Notes: a model not told the origin generated them from the letters alone. DNA of 12,863 bases from Parcubacteria group bacterium CG08_land_8_20_14_0_20_43_9 (GCA_002774465.1 PEYH01000049.1:1-12863); one strand, 5' to 3'; numbered from the stretch's first letter, positions 1 through 7,493 are shown. Made by a program: numbers and translations.

Positions 1-8
1 TGAACACT

Positions 9-1775
9 ATGAACAATATATCTCCACAAAAATTCTTTTTGTATGCTCGCAAGTCCACTGATGTCGAGGACAAGCAAGTTTTGAGTATTGAAGCGCAACT
101 CACCGAATTGCGGGAATACGCTGTTCGGGAAGGTATTGAAATTTCCGCCGAAATAATAGAAAAACAATCTGCTAAAGTTCCGGGTCGTCCGTTGTTTAAC
201 AAAATGATGAAAGAAATTGAAACTTTCGGCGGAAATATCCTCGCATGGAATCCCGATCGGCTCGCCCGCAATTCGGTGGACGGCGGACAGATTATTTATC
301 TCCTCGACACAGGGAAACTTGCGAGCCTCAAGTTCCCGACTTTTTGGTGTGATTCGAGTAGTCAAGGCAAGTTTATGCTCAATATGGCTTTTGGTCAAAG
401 CAAATACTATGTGGATTCTCTTTCCGAAAATACGAAACGCGGACTTCGCCAAAAAGTCAGAATGGGCATATTCCCAAGCCAAGCGCCAGTGGGGTATCTT
501 AACGATTCACGGACAAAAACAATCGTGGTGGAAAAGAAAAAATCTCGTATTGTGCGCTTGGCTTTCGAGAAATATGTAAAAGGAAATATGCGACTGGAAG
601 ATGTATCAAATTTTTTGGCGAAATCCGGCGTTACCACTAGAACCGGAAAGAGAATCTCAAAAACCAAAGCGTCTTTTATTCTTTCCAATCCTTTCTATAT
701 CGGACTATTCAAATATGGCGGTGAAATCCACGAAGGAAAGCACGAGCCAATCATTTCAAAGAAACTTTTTGATGAAGCACAGGAAATGTTGAAGTTTCGC
801 GGTCAGCCAGAGCGTAAACCGAAAAATGAACCTCAACCTTTCTGCGGACTTATTTCCTGTGCTTCATGTGGAATGATGATAACTACTGAAAACAAAACGA
901 AGCGACAGAAAAATGGCAATGTTCACAAATACACATATTATCGTTGCACGAAAAAATCTAAAGTAATGAAGTGCAAAGAAATGTCGCTTCGTTCGGAAAA
1001 ATTGGACGAGCAGTTATCATCCTTAATCAAAAAAGTTTCTTTGCCCAAAGACTGGGCGGAGGAATTGAATCGTCTTGCTTTGCAAGACTACAAAAATTCC
1101 GCCCCGTCTTTGTCTGCGTGTGTGGAAGAAAAAAAGAAAAAGATTTTTTCTTTGTCGGAAAAGTTAGAGCGACTTCTCATGGGTTATCTTGACCAAGTAA
1201 TTGACCAGCCAGACTACTGTTTACAAAAAGCTAAACTGCTTTCCGAAAAGAAGTCGCTCGAAGAAGAAATCTCTACTTTTTCACACAAGCAGAATGATTG
1301 GCTCGCACTTTTCCAAAACTGGCTAAAAGACGCTCAATCATTGGACAAAACTGCTTCTGATTCAGACCTTTTTGCAAAAAAGGTCTGTACCAAAGAAATC
1401 TTTGGCTCGCACCTGCTTCTTGGCAAAAAAACAATCCGTCCCGCCGAAGGCGGCGCACCAAATTCGTTTGGAAAAATGGGGGGAAACCAGTGGGCGGCGC
1501 TTTGCGCCGCCCACTCCGCCGTTGGTTCAAAACCGACGAGTTCTATTCTGGTGCCGAGGGTGGGAGTTGAACCCACACGCCATCGCTGGCACATCCCCCT
1601 CAAAGATGCGAGTCTGCCTATTCCTCCACCTCGGCCCTTAATCAGTAGCGCTGTTTTCTTTGTTTTCCAGATTATTCTCTTTGTTCTCCGGCGCTTGCGC
1701 CGGGACTCCTCCGTTTTCATCTGGCGTTGGCGTCTCTTCCATAGAAATCTCTGGTATAAATTCTTTTGCTTTTAA
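9..1775 (+). CDS. Large serine recombinase (integrase) whose reading frame runs through tRNA-Leu
   Basis: Site-specific recombinase expected to integrate or excise a mobile element through a 5'-phosphoserine intermediate. Visible domains: N-terminal resolvase/invertase domain, about residues 8-150, with YARKST giving catalytic Ser16 and the DRLAR motif (Arg84, Arg87); a recombinase domain, about 155-265; a zinc ribbon with Cys284, Cys287, Cys313 and Cys322; and a Lys/Glu-rich coiled coil, about 371-425, as in large serine integrases. The start is the first ATG, only 8 bases into the window, so its ribosome-binding site cannot be judged. A TGA at 1-3 could end an upstream gene. Residues from about 515 to 588 are antisense to a tRNA gene and to the end of rplS, so this tail is unlikely to be conserved protein. 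The functional protein probably ends around residues 470-510, or carries a tail set by the insertion site. Family assignment is firm; the C-terminus is not. Confidence 0.85.
   Translation: MNNISPQKFFLYARKSTDVEDKQVLSIEAQLTELREYAVREGIEISAEIIEKQSAKVPGRPLFNKMMKEIETFGGNILAWNPDRLARNSVDGGQIIYLLDTGKLASLKFPTFWCDSSSQGKFMLNMAFGQSKYYVDSLSENTKRGLRQKVRMGIFPSQAPVGYLNDSRTKTIVVEKKKSRIVRLAFEKYVKGNMRLEDVSNFLAKSGVTTRTGKRISKTKASFILSNPFYIGLFKYGGEIHEGKHEPIISKKLFDEAQEMLKFRGQPERKPKNEPQPFCGLISCASCGMMITTENKTKRQKNGNVHKYTYYRCTKKSKVMKCKEMSLRSEKLDEQLSSLIKKVSLPKDWAEELNRLALQDYKNSAPSLSACVEEKKKKIFSLSEKLERLLMGYLDQVIDQPDYCLQKAKLLSEKKSLEEEISTFSHKQNDWLALFQNWLKDAQSLDKTASDSDLFAKKVCTKEIFGSHLLLGKKTIRPAEGGAPNSFGKMGGNQWAALCAAHSAVGSKPTSSILVPRVGVEPTRHRWHIPLKDASLPIPPPRPLISSAVFFVFQIILFVLRRLRRDSSVFIWRWRLFHRNLWYKFFCF
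1490..1514. repeat. Perfect GC-rich inverted repeat (11-bp stem, 3-base loop)
   Basis: The arms GTGGGCGGCGC (1490-1500) and GCGCCGCCCAC (1504-1514) pair perfectly around TTT. The repeat lies inside the recombinase reading frame and about 35 bases beyond the 3' end of the minus-strand tRNA-Leu. On the minus strand it is followed by only an interrupted T-run, so it could be a weak terminator for the S1-to-tRNA-Leu transcript. An att-adjacent structural element is equally possible. Its GC content is far above that of the surroundings. A related 8-base arm (GGCGGCGC, 1449-1456) could pair with the same right arm. Confidence 0.6.
1549..1635 (-). tRNA. tRNA-Leu(GAG), CCA encoded; probable integration site
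   Basis: A class II tRNA folds cleanly. The acceptor is GCCGAGG/CCTCGGC with A73 and an encoded CCA (1549-1551). The D stem is GAG/CTC. The anticodon stem is CATCT/GGATG, with loop TTGAGGG giving anticodon GAG (CUC/CUU codons). A long variable arm with GCCA/TGGC identifies Leu. The T arm is GTGGG/CCCAC with loop TTCAACT. The 5' end lies two bases after the rplS stop codon, so it must be processed from the rplS transcript. Its 3' end faces the serine recombinase, the usual arrangement for an element integrated at a tRNA 3' end. Confidence 0.95.
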
Positions 1776-2153
1776 GCGCGCTTTTCTGCCGCTTGCCCGG
1801 CGGAGATAGAAAAGCTTGGCTCTCTTCGTCTTCCCCCTTCTGATTATTTCTATTTTTTTAATTGTCGGGGAATAAAGAGGGAAAATTCTCTCCACTCCGA
1901 TTCTGTCTATAATTTTTCTGACAGTAATGGTGGCGCCGATTTCCTTGCCGCGTCTTTTCGCCAGAACAACGCCTTCAAATATTTGAATTTTCTCTTTCTC
2001 TTGTCCGTGTTTTGAAGACCCGGTGTCAGGAATAACCTGATAAACCTTAATCGTATCCCCGGGGCGGACATCTGGAATAGAGCTTGCCTCTTGCCCCTGT
2101 TTTTGTTCTTGACCATCCTGATTATTTGTTGCTGATTCGTTTTCTTGGGTCAT
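1638..2153 (-). CDS. rplS: 50S ribosomal protein L19 with N- and C-terminal extensions
   Basis: Structural protein of the large ribosomal subunit, sited at the 30S-50S interface. The core, about residues 27-137, carries the L19 signatures: IPDVRPGDTIKV, then IFEGVVLAKRRGKE, then TVRKI..IGVERIFPLYSP, then the KIEIIRRGKTKRAKLFYLR segment near the end. At 171 residues it is clearly longer than the usual roughly 115. A Gln/Glu/Asn-rich N-terminal arm of about 26 residues and an acidic Asn/Glu/Pro-rich C-terminal tail of about 35 account for this. The start overlaps the rluA stop as ATGA, which suggests translational coupling. No Shine-Dalgarno is visible. The 3' end abuts tRNA-Leu and is overlapped in antisense by the open frame of the recombinase. 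Confidence 0.95.
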   Translation of the reverse strand: MTQENESATNNQDGQEQKQGQEASSIPDVRPGDTIKVYQVIPDTGSSKHGQEKEKIQIFEGVVLAKRRGKEIGATITVRKIIDRIGVERIFPLYSPTIKKIEIIRRGKTKRAKLFYLRRASGRKARLKAKEFIPEISMEETPTPDENGGVPAQAPENKENNLENKENSATD

Positions 2154-2833
2154 AAGTTTTTTAATACTTGTTTTAAGTCCTCGGGCAAAGGAGAGGCGAA
2201 TATCTTTTCTCCTCTCTCCATTAATTTAATCGTTATCCCGCTGGCATGAAGAAAATGTCTGTTTAGACCCTTGGGCACTGGCTGATTTTTGAAAAAATAA
2301 AGCTTGTCTCCTGCCACAGGATGGCCCATATAGGCAAGATGAACTCGTATTTGATGCCTTCGTCCTGTTTTGGGCAAGGCCTCTATTAAAGTATATTTAT
2401 CATACTCTTTTATTTTGCGCCAGCTGGTTTCGGCTATTCTTGAACCTGTTTTCCGGGCGAGGGGACCCAAACAAGGATAGGCCCTTTGTTTTTTGCCATC
2501 TTTATCCCTGTTAATCAGGGACTGGATAACGCCTTCGCTTCCTTTGATTTTCCCCCAGACCAAGGCAATATATTTTTTCTGCACCCCTCTTGTTCTAAAT
2601 TGTTTTTGGAAAAAAGACAAGGCCTGATTATTTTTCGCCAATAGCAGCAGCCCGGATGTGTCTTTATCTAACCGGTGGATTAGGCCGTATCTCGGGGACT
2701 TGCCGACATTTTTAAGTTCAGGGTTAGATTGCGTTAATGCAGACATCAGCCCGGAATTATTGTCTGAAAAAACAGCAATTCCTGCCGGTTTGTCTAAAAC
2801 TATAATGTTTTCATCTTCATAAATAGTTTTCAT
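2150..2833 (-). CDS. RluA-family 23S rRNA/tRNA pseudouridine synthase
   Basis: Isomerises specific uridines in RNA to pseudouridine. The protein has about 227 residues, and the hallmark HRLDKDTSGLLLL motif supplies the catalytic Asp. The later family blocks are KKYIALVWG and the strand ending TGRRHQIRVHLAYMGHPVAGDKLY; the last residues include HFLHA. There is no N-terminal S4 domain, so it belongs to the short RluA-like enzymes and its target position cannot be read from sequence. I chose the ATG at 2833. It gives the family-typical opening MKTIYEDENIIVLDKPAG, whereas the longer frame needs a TTG at 2854 and adds an unlikely MGAGVAH leader. Its stop overlaps the rplS start by four bases. tRNA-Val ends 35 bases upstream, so the message is probably released by tRNA processing. 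Confidence 0.92.
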   Translation of the reverse strand: MKTIYEDENIIVLDKPAGIAVFSDNNSGLMSALTQSNPELKNVGKSPRYGLIHRLDKDTSGLLLLAKNNQALSFFQKQFRTRGVQKKYIALVWGKIKGSEGVIQSLINRDKDGKKQRAYPCLGPLARKTGSRIAETSWRKIKEYDKYTLIEALPKTGRRHQIRVHLAYMGHPVAGDKLYFFKNQPVPKGLNRHFLHASGITIKLMERGEKIFASPLPEDLKQVLKNL

Positions 2834-2868
2834 ATGCGCCACGCCCGCCCCCAAATTACGCTAAAGAG

Positions 2869-2942
<74 letters not shown>

Positions 2943-2950
2943 TTTGGCAA

Positions 2951-3022
2951 TGGGCATGCCAGGGTTCGAACCTGGGGCCACTTGATTATAAGTCAAGCGC
3001 TCTACCGCTGAGCTACATGCCC
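2951..3022 (-). tRNA. tRNA-Ile(UAU), overlapping the 3' end of ftsH
   Basis: A complete cloverleaf. The acceptor is GGGCATG/CATGCCC with A73 and the D stem is GCTC/GAGC with a 7-base loop. The anticodon stem is CTTGA/TCAAG, with loop CTTATAA, so position 33 is T and the anticodon is TAT, which decodes AUA. The T arm is CCAGG/CCTGG with loop TTCGAAC. CCA is not encoded. Most bacteria read AUA with a CAU-anticodon tRNA modified to lysidine by TilS; a genomically encoded UAU anticodon is the less common solution. The first 10 bases overlap the ftsH reading frame, and the ftsH stop is T8-A9-G10 of the tRNA. Confidence 0.94.
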
Positions 3023-3921
3023 GATTTCTCTTGCCTTTTCTTTCTGTCGATTTTGAGGATTTTTTCAAGCTCTTCCCTTTCCAGCGTTTCTTTCTTTATT
3101 AATTCCTTTGATAGTTTTTCCAAAAGATTATTTTTTGCCTTCAAAATTTTGATTGCCTGATTAGCCGCCTGTTTGATTACCTTCGCTACTTCTTCGTCTA
3201 TTTTTTGGGCGATTTTTTCAGAATAATTTCTGTCCTCCCCGAATTCCTTGCCCAGGAATTGGAGTTCGTTTCTTTCTCCAAAAACAATAGGCCCGAGCTT
3301 TTCTGACATCCCGTAATCTTTGACTAATTTTCGCGCTAAGTCAGAGGCGATTTTCAAATCATTGCTGGCGCCGGTGCTTACCTCTTTGAACTTTATCTTC
3401 TCTGCAAAATACCCGCCAAGCAAAGTGGCTATGTCTGACAGGAAATCAGATTTCCCCTTGATGCTCTTTTCTTCCACCGGCGATTTAATGGTGTATCCGG
3501 CCGCCAGACCTCTGGAAACAATAGAAATTTTTCTTACCGGTTCTCCCTTATCAGTGAAAGACGCCACCAAAGCATGGCCGGCTTCATGATAAGCGGAGAT
3601 TTTCTTTTCTCTCGGAGACAATATGTGGCTTTTTCTCTCCGGCCCGAGCAGGACTTTTTCAATTGATTCAGTCAGCTCGCTCTGGTCAACCTGCTTTTTA
3701 TTCCTCCTGGCTGCCAAGATGGCCGCTTCGTTCAAGAGATTTTCCAAGTCAGCTCCGGAAAAGCCGGGCGTTCTTTCGGCAATTTCCCTAAGATTGGCGT
3801 TTTTCGCCAAAGGTTTTCCGCGGGCATGGATTTTCAGGATGGCTTCCCGGTCCTCTATGCTCGGCAGAGTCAAAATAACCTGTCTGTCAAACCGGCCCGG
3901 CCTTAACAGGGCAGGGTCCAA
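3013..3921 (-). CDS. ftsH: FtsH C-terminal part: AAA+ small domain and zinc peptidase (frameshifted from upstream half)
   Basis: Second half of the membrane-anchored ATP-dependent zinc protease FtsH. It begins at [12 protein letters not shown], which holds the arginine-finger region, and continues through the AAA+ lid ([17 protein letters not shown]). The M41 peptidase follows, with the HEAGH zinc site at residues 112-116 of this fragment and the third ligand Asp188 in [10 protein letters not shown] charged helical C-terminus completes it. The nominal TTG start at 3921 is only the first permissible codon after the frameshift. It codes for the Leu of the expected DILDPAL, so this piece is a continuation rather than an independent gene. 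It stays open for about 300 codons with all catalytic residues intact, which argues for a recent deletion or a sequence error rather than old decay. The stop (3013-3015) lies inside tRNA-Ile. Confidence 0.88.
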   Translation of the reverse strand: MDPALLRPGRFDRQVILTLPSIEDREAILKIHARGKPLAKNANLREIAERTPGFSGADLENLLNEAAILAARRNKKQVDQSELTESIEKVLLGPERKSHILSPREKKISAYHEAGHALVASFTDKGEPVRKISIVSRGLAAGYTIKSPVEEKSIKGKSDFLSDIATLLGGYFAEKIKFKEVSTGASNDLKIASDLARKLVKDYGMSEKLGPIVFGERNELQFLGKEFGEDRNYSEKIAQKIDEEVAKVIKQAANQAIKILKAKNNLLEKLSKELIKKETLEREELEKILKIDRKKRQEKSGM

Positions 3922-6185
3922 AATATCAGGCTGTTGCTTGCGGCGATGACAATGGTTTTGGCGTCCCTTTCAAACCCGTCCATTTCAACCAATATCTGAT
4001 TCAGGGTTTGTTCTCTCTCATCATGGCCTCCGCCAATGCCAATCCCTCTGGTTCTGCCAATAGCATCCAGCTCGTCAATGAAAATAATGGCTTTGTTATG
4101 TTTTTTTGCGTCCTGAAATAAAGACCTGACCCTCCCGCTTCCCACTCCCACAAACAATTCTATGAATTCCGAGCCGGCGACCGAGAAGAACGGCACGTTG
4201 CTTTCGCCCGCCGTCGCCCTTGCCAAGAGGGTATTATGATTGATAATTCCGTTTGCCACGAAAGAATGCGTTTTAGGAACAGTGAAATCATAAACGCGAT
4301 TTTTATGATTTTTTGTTATTTTTATGACCGGAGTGAAGAAGAAGTTATTAGCGCTAAGTTGATAAAGATATTTATATTCCGGCAATCTTTTTATCTTGGG
4401 AGTTATTGAAGATAGAAAAACAAGGAGATTTCCCAAAGAGCGCTTTGATGGATTTCGGGTCCCGTCGATATATCTGTAGATATTTTTGATTTTAATGCCG
4501 TGATAAAAGGCGCGATTTAAATTTTTATTTTCGGATTTAAAATATTCCCACAAGACCTTTAGGCGCTTTTTTTGATAGGGTACCAAATTTATATTAGTAT
4601 TCGAGGCCTTACTAAGGGTTTTCTTCAATTTGTTTTGTTTTGTTTTTAATCCGAAGCCGATTTCTTTAGCGAAGATTCTTAGAAAGTCCCCGGAAATTTC
4701 AATATAATATTGGAGTTTATTATTGTACTTTTTCCTTTTAGGATGGATTCTGTTGATTACGCCCAGATTTAACAGGAGAGCATGCGTCTGCTCCATCAGC
4801 TCCTTACTGGCAGATGATAACTGGATTACGCCGTATTTGGCATTAACATATCCATCAGTATCAAAGAGCCCCTTGATAAAATCTATTTGGAATTTTTTAG
4901 GCCCCATCATTATGCTGTCGGGAACCTTTTTCCCATTTGCGTAGCTTTCGTCTACGCCGTAATTTTTAAGGGTCTGTTTGACTTTTTGGTTAGCTATGAG
5001 CCAATCATATTCCCTTGAAGAGCATCTTTTCAACACAACTCCGAAATGCGTTCGGAAATAAGTTTTGACGAAATTTACAAGTTGCGCATCTTCGTTTGAA
5101 AAATAGATTCTATCCTTAATGGAAAGACCCCCGTCTCCCGTGAGGAGCCCCAAGATATAGGCGGTCTCCGAGTCAGGCAGAATGCGGTAGTTGCCAAAGA
5201 CCTGATGATTATAATTGACTATGAGAACATCTCCCTTACGAATTTGGTCTAATCGTTTGAACTGGAAATCGCCACTTTCTTTATTTAAAATTGCTACCGG
5301 ATGTTCGGGCGTTCCTTCTATCTCTATGCCAAGTTGAGAAGAGATTTTAGTTGTTCTCTGTATGCCTAAATCAAACCAATGTGAAGGCGCTTTGGGGCTT
5401 ACTGCAGGACATTGAAAATCAGCAGTAAATATTTTACAACCCTGGACAGCCCCTTTCTCCTCTACGGTGAAATATTTTGGCATATCGCTGATTTTTACAA
5501 ATCCCTTATTGGTTATTACTTTGGTTTCTCCGATAACACATTTCCCGCATCCCGGAGGACCTAACAGCAAAACCCCTCTGGGAATCTTTGCTCCCATATC
5601 AAGGAACTTTTTCGGGGTTTTCAAAAATTCAACGATTTCCTGCAATTCCTCTTTCGCCTCTTCCAGCCCGGCTACATCCTGAAAATTAATTTTCTGTTTC
5701 GGATGGCCCTCTGCCCCGAAGATGCGGGCTCGCGCCTTGGAGAAATTAAATGTTTGCATTGCCCCCATTTTAGCTTGTCTGGCAAAGGACCAGAAGAATA
5801 ATCCGAAAAACAACAACGGCACAACAAATAATAGGATTGAGCCGATTTGGCCCCATCCTGCTTTTGGCTCGCGCACAACCACATTTACTTTTTCCAGTTT
5901 TTCCTTTGTCACGCCGTAATTAGCCAACGATTCTGAAAGGGCCAATTCTGCTTCTTTTCTGGCCTGGGCTTGGGTATTATCGCTATAGGTGATATGGATA
6001 TCATTGCCGCTTACAGCCAATTCCTTAACTTTTTCCTGCATTATTTCCTGGCCCAGCTGGCTTATGGAGATTTCTTTTTTATCAACGGAAGAAGGGGAGA
6101 ACAGGGTAAAAACCGCTGATATGCCCAAGAAAATCAACACGATAACAAAAAAGTTCTTTCCTAAGTTTTGCATCGCTTTTTTCAT
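3903..6185 (-). CDS. ftsH: FtsH N-terminal part with intein in the Walker A motif; frameshifted end
   Basis: First half of the FtsH AAA+ protease, which degrades membrane and short-lived cytosolic proteins. There are two membrane spans, about residues 12-30 and 113-133, flanking an extracytoplasmic segment. The linker leads to [16 protein letters not shown] and the AAA+ domain. Walker A reads GPPGCGK (209-215) and is interrupted by a 436-residue intein, resuming at Thr652 with [10 protein letters not shown]. Walker B is [11 protein letters not shown] (700-710). After the Asn of AASN at 751 the frame leaves the family and stops at 3903, where [17 protein letters not shown] is expected. One base is missing from an expected AGGCCT-like context at about 3930/3931. 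The ATG at 6185 gives a standard KK + hydrophobic start. S1 ends 36 bases upstream, so the two are probably cotranscribed. Confidence 0.9.
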   Translation of the reverse strand: MKKAMQNLGKNFFVIVLIFLGISAVFTLFSPSSVDKKEISISQLGQEIMQEKVKELAVSGNDIHITYSDNTQAQARKEAELALSESLANYGVTKEKLEKVNVVVREPKAGWGQIGSILLFVVPLLFFGLFFWSFARQAKMGAMQTFNFSKARARIFGAEGHPKQKINFQDVAGLEEAKEELQEIVEFLKTPKKFLDMGAKIPRGVLLLGPPGCGKCVIGETKVITNKGFVKISDMPKYFTVEEKGAVQGCKIFTADFQCPAVSPKAPSHWFDLGIQRTTKISSQLGIEIEGTPEHPVAILNKESGDFQFKRLDQIRKGDVLIVNYNHQVFGNYRILPDSETAYILGLLTGDGGLSIKDRIYFSNEDAQLVNFVKTYFRTHFGVVLKRCSSREYDWLIANQKVKQTLKNYGVDESYANGKKVPDSIMMGPKKFQIDFIKGLFDTDGYVNAKYGVIQLSSASKELMEQTHALLLNLGVINRIHPKRKKYNNKLQYYIEISGDFLRIFAKEIGFGLKTKQNKLKKTLSKASNTNINLVPYQKKRLKVLWEYFKSENKNLNRAFYHGIKIKNIYRYIDGTRNPSKRSLGNLLVFLSSITPKIKRLPEYKYLYQLSANNFFFTPVIKITKNHKNRVYDFTVPKTHSFVANGIINHNTLLARATAGESNVPFFSVAGSEFIELFVGVGSGRVRSLFQDAKKHNKAIIFIDELDAIGRTRGIGIGGGHDEREQTLNQILVEMDGFERDAKTIVIAASNSLIFWTLPC
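3927..3932 (-). other. Frameshift site in ftsH (apparent one-base deletion)
   Basis: On the minus strand the codons for Ala-Ala-Ser-Asn are followed by AGCCTGAT. The FtsH family consensus NRPD would need AG, one more base, then CCTGAT. Inserting a single base between 3930 and 3931 joins the two ftsH frames into one continuous, family-like protein. No slippery heptamer, downstream pseudoknot or homopolymer is visible, so programmed slippage looks unlikely. Assembly error or a true mutation remain the options. Confidence 0.82.
4233..5540 (-). mobile_element. FtsH intein with LAGLIDADG homing endonuclease (436 aa)
   Basis: Protein-splicing element inserted between Lys and Thr of the ATP-binding P-loop (GPPGCGK | T). 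The splicing domain is complete: Cys1 in block A ([10 protein letters not shown]), block B with GTPEHP (residues 291-296 of the precursor), the C-terminal block with [16 protein letters not shown], and the terminal His-Asn followed by extein Thr+1. Between these lies a two-motif LAGLIDADG endonuclease: [12 protein letters not shown] (acidic Asp351) and [12 protein letters not shown] (Asp444). Both acidic residues are kept, so nicking activity is plausible. The segment after the second motif (about 530-615) is Lys/Asn-rich and may help bind DNA. Until spliced, the host ATPase cannot form a P-loop. Confidence 0.93.
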
Positions 6186-6191
6186 TGCGGT

Positions 6192-6205
6192 CTGTTCTTG
6201 AACAG
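6192..6205. repeat. 14-base palindrome in the S1-ftsH gap
   Basis: CTGTTC TT GAACAG is a perfect inverted repeat ending seven bases before the ftsH ATG, in a gap of only 36 bases. It could be a small hairpin near the ftsH initiation site or an operator half-site pair. It does not match the known Gram-positive SOS box orientation. A short perfect palindrome can arise by chance. Confidence 0.35.
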
Positions 6206-6221
6206 GAATTAGATTGTTGTT

Positions 6222-7349
6222 CTAATCGTTTTTTATCCGCAGGCCCATTCGATGAGCGTCCGGGTCAAGGGCAATAATTTCAAATTTATATTTTTTGCCC
6301 TTTTGGAGATTTGTCTTAGCCCTATTTTGGCGGTCAAACTCCGAGAGATGAACCAGCCCCCGAATCTTGGGCTCTATTTCAACAAAAGCCCCTAATTGAT
6401 TTATTTTCACCACTTCTCCTTCCACAACAGCGCCTTTTTGGTATTTTTTGTCTATGTCTTTCCACGGGTCTTCTTTCAGAGCTTTCAGAGATAAAGACAC
6501 TCTGCCGTCTTGAGAAACATCAGTAATTTTCGCCTTAATCACTTCCCCCACCTTGACCACATCAGAGACATTGTCTATCAACTGCCAGTCCAGCTCCGAT
6601 ATATGGATAAGCCCTTCGGCCTGGACCTTTCCCTGTTCCGCCCCTCCTGCTTCTGCCTCATCTTCTTCCATCAACGGGAATTTTATAAATGCCCCGAAAT
6701 CAGCGATTCCGGTAATTTTTCCTTCCACTATGTCTCCGGGTTTGTATTGCCTCAAGAGTTCGTTTATGGCTTTTGAGGTTACCGCTTTTTCAGAAAAGAT
6801 GAGCTTGTTTTCCTGCGGGGAAACATCTATGATTTTCACTTCCAATTGCTGGCCCACTAATTTCTGCAGGTGTTTGAGAATTTCGTTTGAATCGCCGTCC
6901 TTAACCCGGGGATAATTTTTGATTGAGAGCTGGGACAAGGGGAGGAATCCTTTAATGCCTTCCATTTCTGCCAACAGTCCGCCCTTGTTTGCGCCGGCGA
7001 TATTGACCGTAACCGATTGGGAGCCCAATTCAATCTCCTTGAGGGTTTCCCAGCTTATTTCTCTTTGCGCATCAGTAAGAGAAAGCTCCAGATAGCCGTC
7101 TTCGTTATCTACTTCCACTACCTTGGCTTTGACATCAGCCCCTGCTTTCAGCTGTTTTATAATATCCTTGGCCGCATAATATTCTTTTCCGTAAATTACG
7201 CCTACGCCGACCGGACCAAGGTCAATATAAACGGCAAAACGGCCGGCGTCGATCATTTTGCCTTCTATGGTTTGTCCTTTTTTCGGGGGAGTAAGGATAT
7301 TTTGCAAATCGTTTTTTGCCTGAACCGTTTTTTCAATCGTTTTAGTCAT
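6222..7349 (-). CDS. rpsA: 30S ribosomal protein S1 (four S1 domains)
   Basis: RNA-binding protein that recruits mRNA to the 30S subunit. Four S1/OB-fold repeats can be read, at about residues 24-93, 107-193, 206-293 and 306-373. The third and fourth have the most typical form, for example VEGKITGIADFGAFIKF followed by GLIHISELDW, and VEGEVVKINQLGAFVEI followed by GLVHLSEFD. The first two are more divergent, as in other short bacterial S1 proteins (the E. coli protein has six). The third domain carries an acidic insertion, EEDEAEAGGAEQG, in a surface loop. It heads the minus-strand cluster. Its ATG is 16 bases from a weak -10-like TATGCT and no Shine-Dalgarno precedes it, so a very short or absent leader is possible. 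A function as S1 rather than another S1-repeat RNA-binding protein is inferred from length and repeat order. Confidence 0.88.
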   Translation of the reverse strand: MTKTIEKTVQAKNDLQNILTPPKKGQTIEGKMIDAGRFAVYIDLGPVGVGVIYGKEYYAAKDIIKQLKAGADVKAKVVEVDNEDGYLELSLTDAQREISWETLKEIELGSQSVTVNIAGANKGGLLAEMEGIKGFLPLSQLSIKNYPRVKDGDSNEILKHLQKLVGQQLEVKIIDVSPQENKLIFSEKAVTSKAINELLRQYKPGDIVEGKITGIADFGAFIKFPLMEEDEAEAGGAEQGKVQAEGLIHISELDWQLIDNVSDVVKVGEVIKAKITDVSQDGRVSLSLKALKEDPWKDIDKKYQKGAVVEGEVVKINQLGAFVEIEPKIRGLVHLSEFDRQNRAKTNLQKGKKYKFEIIALDPDAHRMGLRIKND

Positions 7350-7392
7350 AGTAAATTAAAGGGTAGCATAAGATTTTAGATAAGGCAAGAGG

Positions 7393-7469
7393 AAGTTAAA
7401 AGTCCAAAGTCCAAAGTTAAAAGTTAAAAACCCAAAATCCGAAATCCAAAACTACAAATTAAAACCAAA
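7393..7469. repeat. Degenerate 7-bp tandem array, left half (11 units)
   Basis: Consecutive heptads starting at 7393 read AAGTTAA, AAGTCCA, AAGTCCA, AAGTTAA, AAGTTAA, AAACCCA, AAATCCG, AAATCCA, AAACTAC, AAATTAA, AACCAAA. The period is exactly seven with a conserved leading AA. There are no spacers and no dyad inside units, so this is not a CRISPR. It lies in the divergent gap between the S1 gene and the hydrolase gene. Confidence 0.8.
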
Positions 7470-7493
7470 AATTTTTAATTTTTATACTGTGTT

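Noticed and set aside
407..688. Minus-strand open frame opposite the recombinase, and similar antisense frames across S1, ftsH and gyrA
   Set aside because: They follow the codon structure of the opposite strand and show no family motifs.
1334..1720. Minus-strand frame of 128 residues containing VGFEPTAEWAA
   Set aside because: It is a translation of the tRNA-Leu gene and its flanks; GFEPT-type peptides are a known artefact of translating tRNA genes.
2150..2152. UGA recoding as in Gracilibacteria/Absconditabacteria
   Set aside because: UGA at the end of rluA is placed exactly where the family ends and overlaps the rplS start, so it functions as a stop.
3903..3935. Programmed ribosomal frameshift in ftsH
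   Set aside because: No slippery heptamer, stimulatory stem or internal Shine-Dalgarno is visible, and a single inserted base restores the family consensus more simply.
7350..7380. Promoter for the S1-ftsH operon on the minus strand
   Set aside because: TTGCCT with 17 bases to TACCCT, or a TATGCT nearby, are weak matches; not enough to annotate.
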